A stretch of 64,000 nucleotides of DNA from Lathyrus oleraceus (lineage: Eukaryota; Streptophyta; Magnoliopsida; Fabales; Fabaceae): assembly GCF_024323335.1 (NCBI RefSeq), contig NC_066580.1:256346977-256410976 (forward strand), in the 5' to 3' direction. This document shows positions 34,346-45,959 of the stretch, in pieces; the first letter of the stretch is position 1; the number at the start of each line of letters is the position of its first letter. A program made the position numbers and the translations under genes. A model generated the notes under the pieces. It did not search any database and had not been told where the DNA came from. It saw only the letters and a list, made by a program, of their open reading frames with translations.

Positions 34346-34799
34346 AGTAAAAAGGAAACCGACATCAATCTGCTTTTGCACTTCTTCTTTGATTTTCACT
34401 GCCATATCAGGATGAGTCCTCCTCAGCTTCTGCTTGATTGGCGGGCATTCTGGCTTCAACGACAATCTATGCTCCACAATCTCAAAATCCAAACCAGGCA
34501 TGTCTTGATAGGACCAAGCAAACACATCTGAATACTCTCGAAGAAGATCAACCAACCCCTTCTTAACCTCTGGACACAATCGAGACCCAATCTTGACTTC
34601 CTTCACATCATCTTCGGAACCCAAGTTGACCAACTCAATATGCTCTTTGAACGACTGAATGGCTTTTTCCTCATGCTCAAGTAGACGAGACAATTCATCA
34701 GATACTTCTTCATCACTTTCTTCCTCAGGCTCAAACACGAGGAATTCAAAGTTTGGAGAAGGAATAGGATCATTGTATTCAATGGGTTTAGAAACCAAC
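34346..34799 (-). pseudogene. pol: Ogre RT, N-terminal fragment (second coding exon)
   Basis: After the candidate splice acceptor the frame reads VSKPIEYNDP, an acidic stretch, then the start of RT (DVFAWSYQDMPGL, KQKLRRTHPDMAVKIKEE, QIDVGFL). It stops where homology to the pol at 648-1080 would continue, at about 34345. It lacks the YVDD motif and all later domains. Confidence 0.85.
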
Positions 34800-35057
34800 C
34801 TGCATAATGATTTGATATTTTGATTTTAGAGAAGTGAATTACGACCAAATATTATGCAGATGGACAATTATTAATTATTTATGTTTTTTTTTGTGATTAC
34901 CATTTTTTCAGAAAAAAGCAAAAAAGTAAAAATAAAACATCATAGATGTGGATGGATAGAATTGCATTTTATTAATGATCAATTTGAAAGTTGCCAAACA
35001 ATGTTCACTTCTCCCTTAGGCATAAGACAAGGATTTTCAAAAATAATAAAGCAATTA
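34800..35057 (-). other. Candidate Ogre intron between protease and RT
   Basis: On the minus strand, coding-type sequence ends at 'gctctaa', then GTAATTGCTTTATT begins at 35057. An AT-rich stretch of 258 bases follows, ending in 'cattatgcag' at 34800 before GTTGGTTTC. A spliced intron between gag-pro and RT is established for Ogre elements. The borders here follow GT-AG. I chose them from frame and composition, not from transcript data. Confidence 0.6.
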
Positions 35058-36326
35058 CTTAGAGCGATGAACAATAACAGGAACGTCGACATCGATCTAA
35101 TTGTTGCAAGCTTTCCCATGCGTCACAAAATTGGTGCAGTCTTCATCTTCATCCCCCTCAATTACTGCAACTGAGTGTTGTTCATTACCATGAATAAATC
35201 TTCCGCTATGGAAACTGGGTTTCACATCTTCAACAGACGACCCTTGCTGAAAAGCCAAACCAGCACGATTCTTGTTCCCGGCGACCTCTACCATCTGGCC
35301 CCACTGATCAGAACTACCATCTTCGACAACTTTCTACGCATCTATAAAAGAGGACATAGATGCCCCAAATCTCTTTTCTTCAGCAATAGATAGAGCTTGG
35401 AACGGAGTTCCAATCTCATCCTCAACTTCAACATATGAGAAAGACGACAAATGGCTTACCAACAAAGCTTTCTCTCCACCCATAATGACGAGCTTACCAT
35501 TCTACACAAATTTCAATTTCTGATGCAGAGTTGACGTAACAGCTCCTGCCTCATGTATCCATGGTCTTCCTAACAAGCAACTATAGGCCGGATGGATATC
35601 CATTACTTGGAAAGTAATTTGGAAATCACTCATACCTATCTTCACTAGAAGGTCCACCTCACCAATAACAGTCTTGCGAGAACCATTAAATGCTTTGACG
35701 ATCACGCCACTATACCTCATCGGAGCTCTTTGATATGACAATCTTGACAGAGTTGACTTTGGGAGTACATTCAATGAAGAACCGGTATCAACCAACATAT
35801 TGGACAACTTATCCTTCTTGCAGTTCATCGATATATACAATGCCAGATTGTGATTTCTGCCTTCCTCGGGAAGTTCTTCGTCACAAAAGCTCAAATTGTT
35901 GTAGGAAGTGATATTAGCCACAATATGGTCAAACTGGTCTACTATTACATCACGTTCCATATAAGCTTTCTCCAATACCTTTTTCAATGCTTCTTTATGC
36001 ACTTCAGAATTCATAAGCAGAGACAACACTAAAATTTTGGAGTGAGTCAGAAGTAGCTGCTCCACCACATTGAATTCACTATTCTTAATAAAACGAAGTA
36101 CTTCATCATCATCATTAGGCTTCAAACTGCTGGATTCACCAGACTGACACTTTGGAGCACTAACCGGATCTACTACAGGCACTTCCACCTTCTTACTGAC
36201 ATCCTTTACATCCTTCGGGTAAACAGGACCAAAAACATGACCACTACGGGTCACCTTCGCTATATCGGCAATATTCACAATAGAATTAGTTATAGGCAAT
36301 GGAACCTCTTGACCATTCTCTACCAT
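35058..36326 (-). pseudogene. pro: Ogre aspartic protease region
   Basis: The open frame 36326-35502 holds the protease, with the catalytic DTG in DTGSSLNVLPKS at about residue 180, a middle region with GEVDLLVKIG, and a flap-like end, LLGRPWIHEAGA. It matures the gag and pol proteins. An in-frame TAG ends it at 35502. Recognisable sequence then continues in broken frames to 35058, including VEVAGNKNRAGL and the acidic stretch EGDEDEDC (35294-35097), leading to the candidate splice donor. Upstream it connects to gag through a Pro-rich linker with frame changes. Confidence 0.82.
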
Positions 36327-36499
36327 TGTTGCATTATACTAATATGGAACAACTCTATCGGATGCATACGAGGTTGGGCCCGCTAACCGTATCACTAACG
36401 ACGATACCGACCTGTTGACGTTGTTACTGCTGCTGCTATCAAATTGAATTACCACCCGCTCAGGGGTCTTGAACACTGGCATTGTTACATTGACATCAT

Positions 36500-38310
36500 C
36501 TATATCCCTAGATTGTTGAATCTAGATCACATTCTCATCCATCAACCTCTGGATATCTCTCTTGACAACCAAACACCCACGGGGGTTCACACTGCAATTG
36601 CACAACCATCATGGTCGTGCTCACAATCACTGATGGTACACAGGGTCCTATGCATCTCCACCAAGGACCTACGAATATGTCGTACATCGAAGACTCAGAA
36701 ACTTCCTGGACACCATCTACCATATTAATAGAGGAATTACCATGAGCAGGCAATGGGTTAGCTTTCACATTTGGCGCACGGTCCTCAAAGGACACCATCC
36801 CACTCTTCACTAGATTTTGGACCTCATATTTCAATAGGTAGCAGTTCTCAATATCATGGCCAGGAGCCCCTTGGTGATAGGCACAACGGAGTTTTGGCTT
36901 ATACTACCATGTAAGTGGTTCTGGAATTTGTGGCGGATTTCTCGGTTGAAGAAGGTTCTTGAGAACCAAAGATGGGTACAATTTAGCATAGTACATATGA
37001 ATGGGGTCTAAAGAGACCTTCTTCCTCTCAAACTTTTGTTATTGTTGATTATTTTTGGTGTTATTGTTGTTGTAGTTGTTTGTTCTTTGTTGTGGCTGTT
37101 GTTGATGTTGTTGTTGAACTTGTACTGATTGATTGATTGTTGAAAATACTAGAATAACAGATTGATAGTTGGTCTCGCCTTCCTTCTTCCTAGCGAAACT
37201 GTTACCATACTTCTTGCTTGAAGATACCTCTTCCTTAGACAAACGTCTCTCACAGACACCCTCTTCTAATCTCATCCCCATATTTACCATTTTGGTAAAG
37301 TCACTAGGGGCACTAGCAATCATTCGTTCGTAATAAAACGAACTCAGGGTCTTAAGGAAAATCTTGGTCATCTCTTTCTCTTCCAACAGAGGGTTTATCT
37401 GAGCAGCAAGATCACTCCATCTCTGGGCGTACTCTTTGAATCTTTCTTTGTCCTTCTGAGACATCAACCTCAACTGATCCCTATCTGGTGCCATATCAAC
37501 ATTGTACTTATATTGCTTCAAAAAAGCCTCACCCAAATCATTGAACGTGCGGACACTCGCACTATCCAAACCCATGTACCACCTCATAGTGGCACCAGTC
37601 AAACTATCTTGAAAGGAATGAATCATTATCTGATCATTATCAGTTTGTGTTGACATTTTCCTGGCATACATGACAATATGGCTAAGTGGGCAGGTGTTTC
37701 CCTTATACTTTTCAAAGTCAGGGACTTTGAACTTCATCGGGATCTTGATGTTGGGCACTAGGCAGAGCTCAGCAGCACTCTTACCAAACAAATCTTTTCT
37801 CCTCAAGGTCTTCAACTCCTTTCGCAACTCAAGGAATTGGTCTCTCATATCTTCCATCTTTTCATAAACATTTGGAGCCTCAGACGACTCGGAATGGTAG
37901 ATGGTGTCCTTAACACGAGGCAGAGTGTGAACAACTGGAGGCGGCACAAACATGACTGGGCTAGATGTCGACATGGAAGCAAAGGTAGGCGCAAAACCTT
38001 CGGGCACAAAGTTCGGCGGAATTTCCCACATGAATCCGGCAGGCATAGCAGGCCCAAACTGAGTGGCATGCACAGTTGAGGTAACGACCTCTGAAATGAC
38101 AATCCTCTGAGGAGGAGGAGTTGCATACATTGGAGAAGATTGACTCTGAGCAGCTAAGACGGACTCCAACATGGCAGTCAAGAGAGCAATCTCGTATTTC
38201 AACTCTCGGTTATCTTGTTCCATGTGTTCCATGATTCTCAGATGATTGGTGTGAGTATTATATCGATGAGTCAGCTTGGCTGAAGCACAAAAGAATAACC
38301 AATAAGACAT
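36500..38310 (-). pseudogene. gag: Ogre gag, nearly complete
   Basis: The open frame 38310-37039 (423 codons) has the early coiled coil (EQDNRELKYEIALL), a Pro/Ser/Thr linker, and the retrotransposon gag core (KFKVPDFEKYKGNTCP, MRWYMGLDS, FLKQYKYNVDMAPDR, LSSFYYERMI). It ends in a Gln/Asn-rich run, (QQHQQQPQQ)(NNYNNNN). After a stop it continues in other frames with a Cys/His cluster, CAYHQGAPGHDIENC, at about 36850-36895, then toward protease. It packages RNA and forms particles. It is the best preserved gag in the window, and its first 230 residues align with the truncated gag at 10158-10858. Confidence 0.88.
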
Positions 38311-38533
38311 CTGGCGGAAGAAAAAACATGTTATGCAAATGATGCATGAAATGCAATGCTTTAATTGTTTTTATTTTCAAGGAACATACTATTTTATTTG
38401 CAAACATATAATAATTACAATTGTAACAATTTGCTTGACCATAAAATCTCTTTTACTCACATAATTTGGAAGGATTACACTGAGTACAATTTCAGAAACC
38501 AAAAATACAAAATACAAGAGAAAATGAAACTAA

Positions 38534-39551
38534 TCATCCTAAGGACCCCCTAACAACAGTGTCAGATGACCTGGCTGCAGATGCGTACTTCCTTCGGATG
38601 CGTTGAATCTTGGACTCAAAGGATGTCTTCATTTGAGCCTTCTCAAGGACAAGCTTATCAACAATCTTCTTCCAAGCACCAGAAGGTTGAGGCATACTAG
38701 AGGAAGATGGACCCTTTGGTTCTCTCTGCCTCTTCACTACTCGGTCTTCAAGAAGTTCAATAAGTGCATCCTTATCCTTAGACTCAAGCTGCAACTCCTC
38801 ATGCTTTCTGCTCAAAGCATGGAACCGCTCTTCCCACATATCCTTCTCTTGCTTCATCTCTGCGAGTGCGTCTTCCAACTCCTCTACATCTTGGTTAGGG
38901 AGAGTTAATGGCTCAACCATAACCATAGACATAGGTCTTTCACAAGCATACATCATCTTCAACTCCAAAGCTCTTTTCTTCACCCAAAGAGTGCAAGCTT
39001 CCAAAGCTACACAGTTGCACGGACCAAGCTCGGATCTTCCTTTCCTATGCATATTATGCCAAACATGCACTATCTTCTACTTCAAAAGTTGGGGATTTTT
39101 ACCTTCTTGATAGAAAAAACCTTCTAACTGAGTGTTATTAGGTTTGTCTCTCAAGGGGAACCCAAGTTGTCAACAGGCCAAAGCAGGGTTGTAGTTAATT
39201 CCTCCTTGTGTGCGAATGAGAGGTACATTAGAGAATTCACCATAACTATCAATAATCTCCAAGCTACCTAATGAAGAATCATACCAAACTATATCATAAT
39301 TAGTGAGAGACATAAGTCTCTAAGACCACCTTAGACATTGTTTGTTTTCAACAAAAGCATGTGACTGAGGCAAGTGCGAAATAAACCACTTGTACAGAAG
39401 AGGAACACATCACAAAATAGTTCCATCACCTTTAGAATTCCTTAGATGTAAAGAGAAGTACATATCACCCAACAAAGTAGGCACAGGATTCCCAATCAAA
39501 AAGATTCTAATGGCGTTAACATCAACAAAATCGTCAATGTTAGGGAACAAG
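38534..39551 (-). pseudogene. Ogre ORF1 (DUF7745-like), C-terminal part
   Basis: The open frame 39070-38534 carries the C-terminal half (ALEACTLWVKKRALELK, EELEDALAEMKQEKDMW, VVKRQREPKG), and matching but frame-shifted sequence continues to 39551. It parallels the ORF1 at 11087-12589. The final residues and spacer to gag match too. The N-terminal third is missing because a plus-strand Tat pol begins at 39552. Confidence 0.82.
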
Positions 39552-42367
39552 GTTATAATCAGATTAAGATGTCACTAGAAGATATGGATAAGACCAAATT
39601 CATTACACCTTAGGGAACATTCTATTATTGAGTGATGTCTTTCGGTTTGAAGAATGCTGGTGCAACGTACCAGAGAGGTATGACCACTCTTTTCCATGAT
39701 ATGATGCATAAAGAGATTGAGGTATTTGTTCATGATATGATTTCCAAATCAAGGACTAAAGATGAGCATGTTAAGCATTTATTGAAGTTATTCCAGCGTT
39801 TGAGGAAGTATAAACTCCGCTTGAATCCTAATAAGTATACATTTGGTGTTCGCTCTGATAAATTGTTGGGATTTGTTGTTAGTGAGAAGGGTATTGAACT
39901 TGATCCTGCCAAGGTCAATGAAATACAAGAGATGCCTGCACCAAAAACTGAGAAGCAAGTCAGAGGTTTTCTCAGCCACTTGAACTATATCTCAAGATTT
40001 ATTTCGCATATGACTACGACATGTTCACCTATACTCTAGCTCCTTTAGAAAGATCTGTCTTATGATTGGATTGAGGAATGCCAAAAAGCTTTTGATAGTC
40101 TCAAAGGATATCTACTTGAGCCTCCGATTCTGTCTCGCCCTATTGAAGGAAAACCTTTTATCATGTATTTGATTGTGCTTGAAGAGAGTATGGAATGTGT
40201 TCTTGGTCAGCAAGATGTATATGGTAAGAAAGAATATTCTATTTACTACCTCAGTAAGAAGTTCACTGATTGTCAGTCTCGGTATTCTATGCTTGAAAAC
40301 ACATGATGTGCTTTGGCTTGGACTGTTAAGCGTCTGCGCCAGTATATGTTGAATCATACTACTTGATTGATATTTAAGATGGATCCAATCAAGTACATTT
40401 TGAAAATCCTGCTTTAACCGAGAGGATTGCCCATTGGCAGATGTTGTTATCTGAGTATGATATTGAATACCGGGCTCAGAAAACTATTAAAGGTAGTATC
40501 TTGGCTGACCATTTGGCTCACCAACCTATTGATGATTATTAGTCAGTGTAGTATGATTTCCCTGACGAAGAGATTCTGTACTTGAAGATGAAAGATTATG
40601 ATGAACCATTGCTTGAAGAAGGGCCATAGTCTACTTCCCTTTGGGGAGTGGTATTTGTTGGAGTTGTTAATTCATATAGTAATGGCATTGGCACAGTGAT
40701 TATTGCTCCTCAAGGAACTCATTTTCCTTTTACAGCTAGATTAACCTTCAAATGTACAGATAATATGGCTGAGTATGAAGCTTGTATTATGGGACTCGAA
40801 GAAGCCATTGATCTCAGAATCAAATATCTTGACGTCTATGCAGATTCAGCCTTGGTTGTTAATCAAATCAAAGGTGAATGGGAGATGAATCAACCTTGGT
40901 TGATACCGTATAGAGATTATGTGAGGAGGATATCAACTTTCTTTACAAAGGTTGAGTTTCATCATATCCCTCGAGATGAAAACCGGATGGTAGATGCTCT
41001 TGCTATGTTGGCTTCCATGATTGTGGTGAAATATTGGAATGAAGTTCACACTTGGCTTTGATGTGTCTTGATAGGCCAGCTCAAGTATTTATTGTTGAAG
41101 AAATCAAGGATGATAAGTCGTGGTACCATGATATCAAATGTTTCCTCTAAAGTCAGATTTACCCTCCTAGAGCATCTTTGAAAGATAAGAACACTTTGAG
41201 AAGATTAGCTGGAAATTTCTACCGGAATGGTGATGTGCTTTACAAGAGAAACTTATGTATGGTTTTGTTCAGATGCTTGGATAAACACGAAGAAAACTTA
41301 TTGATGACAGAAGTCCATGATGGTTCCATAGGTACTTATTCCAATGGACTTGCTATGGCAAAGAAAATGTTAAGAGTAGGTTACTATTGGTTGACAATGG
41401 AATCCGACTGTTGCAAGTTTATGAAGAAATGCCACAAGTGTCAAATTTATGCGGACAAGATTCATGTTCCTCCGACACTTTTGAATGTCATTTCCTCTCT
41501 ATGGCCTTTCTCCATGTGGGGAATCGATATGATTGGCATGATTGAGCCCAAAGAATGGAATGGATATCATTTCATTTTAGTGGCTATTGACTACTTCACG
41601 AAGTGGGTTGAAGCGGCATCATATGCAAATGTGACAAATCAAGTTGTTGTAAGGTTTATCAAGAATCAGATTATATGCTGTTATGGTGTGCCAAGTAAGA
41701 TCATTACAGATAATGGATCGAACTTGAATAAAAATATGGTGGAAGATCTCTACAAAGACTTCAAGGTAGTACATCATAATTCTTCTCCCTACAGACCCAA
41801 GATGAATGGATTTGCTGAAGTTGCCAACAAGAATATCAAGAAGATTATGTAGAAGATGGTTGTGACGTACAAAGATTGGCATGAGATGCTCCCATTTTCT
41901 TTGCATGGGTACCTTACATCTGTCTGCACTTCAATATGGGCAACCTTTTTCTCTCTTGTTTATGGCATGGAAGTTGTGCTCCCCGTAGAGGTTGAGATCC
42001 CATCATTGTCTGTGCTGATGGAAGGCAAGTTGACTGAAGCTGAATGGTGTCAGAGCAGATATGATCAGTTGAATTTGATAGAAGAGAAGAGATTGACTGC
42101 CATGTGTTATGGTCAGTTATATCAGCAGAGAATGAAGAAATCTTTTGATAAGAAGGTCAAGCCTCGTGTGTTACAAGAAGGTGACCTCGTGCTCAAGAAT
42201 ATCTTATCTTTCAAACCTTATTTTAGGGAAAATGGACTCCTAATTATAAAAGCCCATATGTTGTTAAGAGAGCCTTCTCAAGCAGTGCATTGATTCTTAC
42301 AACTATGGACGGTGAAGAGTTCACTCGTCCTATGAATCCCGATGCAGTCAAGAAATACTTCGCCTGA
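39552..42367 (+). pseudogene. pol: Tat pol remnant, copy 1
   Basis: It begins at the GYNQIKM residues in RT. Many lesions are present: stop after 'ITP' near 39594, TGA at 39629-39631 (shared with copy 2), TAG at about 40036, TAG at about 40630, frameshifts near 41060-41170, TAG at 41850, and a frameshift near 42290. The archaeal-type RNase H has lost its first Asp (VFVG instead of FDG, near 40650). The integrase zinc finger has lost both His (GTYSNGL), while KCHKC, GIDMI, ITDNGSN and the final KKYFA are retained. YVDD has become FVHD (39722-39736), removing an RT catalytic residue. Confidence 0.88.
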
Positions 42368-42957
42368 AAAGAAAAGAACAACTCGCTAAGTGGAAAACCC
42401 GAAAGAGCGACTTAGGCAAAAATGAGTGTCTTAGTGGATTGAAAACCTGAAAGGGCGGCTTAGGAAAAAATGAGCGTCTCGGTGGATTGAAAACCCGAAA
42501 GGGCGGTCTAGGCAAAAGTTAGAGACATAAAACAAAAAATCATCCCGATAGATTGAGTACCCCACCATGGGGAAATCTAGGAAAAAATAAGGGATCAAGG
42601 GAAGTAACTACACCCGACTAGGCCTGATCATTGAAGCAACATTGTTAGTCAATTTGTTTCTGAAGCATCATTCTCAATCGAAGACAAAGCATATTGGATT
42701 GCAGAATTAGTAGGGAGAGTAGTGGTCATTGTACTCAATGCAGCCCTTTTCCATGTAAATTACCATTTTCAAACTTTGTAAAGATCCATGGAGTCCTGCC
42801 ATTTGTAGACTACCATTCTATTAAATAAAGTTGAGCCTTTATCCAATTGATTGCAATTCTTATTTGTTTATGTTTAATAAAACTGTATTTTTATGATAAT
42901 AATTTAGAAATGAATAAATCTATAAATACACATTTTTTTAAATAATAAGGCATTTCC
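42368..42957 (+). other. 3' UTR fragment, copy 1
   Basis: It starts with three to four repeats of the phrase 'ggattgaaaacccgaaag' separated by 'ggcttaggaaaaaatgag'-type sequence, then a unique tail ending 'aataataaggcattt'. The same order follows copy 2 at 45960. No gene. Confidence 0.7.
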
Positions 42958-45900
42958 TTATTACCTCAGAATATCCGCAATGGGTGGCCAACATTGCACA
43001 TGTTCCAAAGAAGGATGGAAAAGTTTGTATGTGTGTTGATTATAGATATTTGAATAAAGCCAATCCTAAAGATGATTTTCCACTACCACACATTGATATG
43101 TTGGTAGATAATACAGCTAAATTCAAAGTCTTTTCGTTTATGGACGGATTTCCCGGTTATAATAAGATTAAGATGGCACCCGAAGATATGGAGAAGACCA
43201 CATCCCTTACACCTTGGGGAACATTATGTTATTGAGTGATTCCTTTCGGTTTGAAGAATGCTGGTGCAATGTGCCATAGATCCATGACCACTCTTTTCCA
43301 TTGTATGATGCATAAAGAGATTGAGGTCTATGTTGATTATATGATTGTCAAATCAAGGACTGAAGATGAGCATGTTAAGCATTTATTGTAGTTATTCTAG
43401 TGTTTGAGGAAGTATAAACTCCACGTAAATCCCTATAAGTGTGCATTTGGTGTTCGCTCTGATAAGTTGTTAGGATTTATTGTAAGTGACAAGGGTTGTT
43501 GAAGTTGATCCTGCCAAGGTCAAAGCAATACAAGAGATGCATGCCCTCAATATTGAGAAGCAAGTCAGAGATTTTCTCAACCACTTGAACTATATCTCAA
43601 GATTTATTTCACATATGACTTCCACATGTGCACCTATATTCAAGCTCCTTCAGAAAGATCTGTCTTGTGATTGGACTGAGGATTTCCTGAAAGCTTTTGA
43701 CAGTATCAAAGGATGTCTACTTGAGCCTTCGATTCTATCTCTGTCTGTTTAAGGAATACCTTTGATCATGTATTTGATTGTGCTTGAAGAGAGTATGGGT
43801 TATGTTCTTGGTCAACAAGATGAATTTGGTAAGAAAGAATATGCTATTTACTACCTCAGTAAGAAGTGAGTCTCGGTATCCTATGCTTGAGAAGACATGT
43901 TGTGCTTTGGCATGGGCTGTTAAACGTCTGCGTCGGTATATGTTGAATCATACTACTTGGTTGATATCCAAGATGGATCCAATCAAGTACATTTTTGAAA
44001 ATCCTATTTTAACCGGGACGATTGCCCATTGCTAGATATTATTATCTATGATATCGAATACCAAGCTCAGAAATCTATTAAAGGTAGTGTCTTTGCTGAC
44101 CATTTGGCTCACCGACCTATTGATGATTATCAGTCAATGCAATATGATTTCCCTGACGAAGAGATTATATACTTAAAGATGAAAGATTGTGATGAACCAT
44201 TGCTTGAAGAAGGGCCAATGCTTGGTTCCTATTGGGGCATGGTATTTGATGGAGTTGTTAATTCATATGGTAATGACATTGGGGTAGTGATTATTACTCC
44301 TCAAGGCACTCATTTTCCTTTTATAGCTAGATTAACCTTCAAATGTACGGATAATTTGGCTGAGTATAAAGGTTGCATTATGGGACTCGAAGAAGCCATT
44401 GATATCTTAATCAAATATCTTGACGTCTACAAAGATTCAGCTTTGATTGTTAATCAAATCAAAGGTGAATGGGAGATGAATCAACATGGGTTGGTACCAT
44501 ATAGAGATTATACAAGGAGGATATCAAATTTCTTTACAAAGGTTGAGTTTCATCATATCCCTCGAGATGAAAACCGGTTGGTAGATGCTCTTGCAACATT
44601 GGCTTCCATGATTGTGGTGAAGTATTGGAATGAAGTTCCCAATTTGGCTGTGATACGTCATGATAGGCCAGCTCATGCATTTGTTGTTGAAGAAATCAGG
44701 GATGATAAGCTGTGGTACCATGATATCAAATGTTTCCTCCAAAGTCAGATTACCCGCCTGGGGCATATTTGAAAGATAAGAAGACTTTGAGAAGATTAGC
44801 TGGCAACTTCTACCTGAATGGTGATGTGCTTTATAAGAGAAACTTTGATATGGTTTTGCTTAGATGTGTGGATTGACGTGAAGCAAACGTATTGATGACA
44901 GAAGTCCATGATGGTTCCTTTGGTACTCGTTCCAATGGACATGCTATGGCAAAGAAAATGTTGAGAGCAGGTTATTATTGGCTAACAATGGAATCTGACT
45001 GTTGCAAGTTTGTGAAGAAATTCCACAAGTGTCAAATTTATGCGGACAAGATTCATGTTCCTCCGACACTTTTGAATGTCATTTCCTCTCCATGGCCCTT
45101 CTCCATGTGGGGAATAGATATGATTGGCATGATTGCGCCAAAAGAATCGAATGGAAATTGTTTCATTTTAGTGGCTATTGACTACTTCACAAAGTGGGTT
45201 GAAACGACATCGTATAAAAATGTCCCAATTCAAGTTTTTGTAAGGTTTATCAAGAATCAGATTATATGTCATTATGGTGTGCCAAGTAAAATCATTACTG
45301 ATAATGGATCGAACTTGAATAACGATATGGTGGAAGATCTTTGCAAAGACTTCAAGATAGCATATCATAATTCTTCTCCCTACAGACCCAAGATGAATGG
45401 GTCTATTGAAGTTGCGAACAAGAATATCAAGAAGATTATGCAAAAGATGGTTGTGACTTACAAAGGCTGGCATGAGATGCTCCAATTTACTTTGCATGGG
45501 TACCGTACATATGTTTGCACTTCAACAGGGGAAACCATTTTCTCTCTTCTTTATGGAATGGAAGTTGTGCTCCCCGTAGAGGTTGAGATCCCATCATTGT
45601 GTGTGCTGATGGAAGCCAAGTTGACTGAAGGTGAATGCTGTCAGATCAGGTATGATCAGTTGAATTTGAGTGAAGAGAAAAGATTGACTGCCATGTGTCA
45701 TAGTCAGTTGTATCAGTAGAGAATGAAGAAAGATTTTGATAAGAAGGTCAAGCCTCGTGTGGTACAAGAAGGTGACCTCGTGCTCAAGAAGATCTTATCT
45801 TTCAAACCTTATTCTTGGGGCAAATGGAATCCCAATTATAAAGGCCCGTATGTTTGTAAGAGAGCCTTCTCAGGCGGTGCATTGATTCTTACAACTATGG

Positions 45901-45959
45901 ATGGTGAAGAGTTCACTCGTCCTGTGAACGCCGATGCAGTTAAGAAATACGTCGCCTAA
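42958..45959 (+). pseudogene. pol: Tat pol remnant, copy 2
   Basis: RT from WVANIAHVPKKDGKV, with TGA at 43233-43235. YVDD is altered to YVDY near 43330. Further stops and shifts lie at about 43390-43490, 43750, 43870 and 44035. The archaeal-type RNase H keeps its FDG (near 44247). Integrase is in two long frames (44892-45719 and 45723-45959) split by one TAG at 45717-45719. It keeps KCQIY, GIDMIGM, ITDNGSN and the Glu region, but the first Cys of the finger is Phe (KKFHKC). The pol end is KKYVA. Confidence 0.88.

Larger units (their letters stand above)
34346..39551 (-). mobile_element. Ogre-like element 3, internal part only
   Basis: Minus-strand order is the end of ORF1, gag, protease, a candidate intron and the N-terminus of RT. 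The rest of RT through the 3' LTR is missing, replaced at about 34345 by the leader of the gag-only Tat element. The 5' side breaks inside ORF1 at 39551, where a plus-strand Tat pol begins. Neither edge has an LTR or TSD. ORF1 and gag closely match Ogre-like element 2. Confidence 0.85.
39552..42957 (+). mobile_element. Tat pol plus 3' UTR, copy 1 of a tandem pair
   Basis: This is a solo internal fragment: pol from the middle of RT to the end of integrase, then 590 bases of 3' UTR. It has no LTR at either side. Its left edge joins inverted ORF1 of Ogre-like element 3 at 'gg', which both partners share. Its right edge runs directly into RT of copy 2. Copy 2 repeats the same order. Confidence 0.8.

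Noticed and set aside
34229..34531. Plus-strand 100-codon frame
   Set aside because: It is the antisense shadow of the minus-strand Ogre RT start and crosses a junction between two elements.
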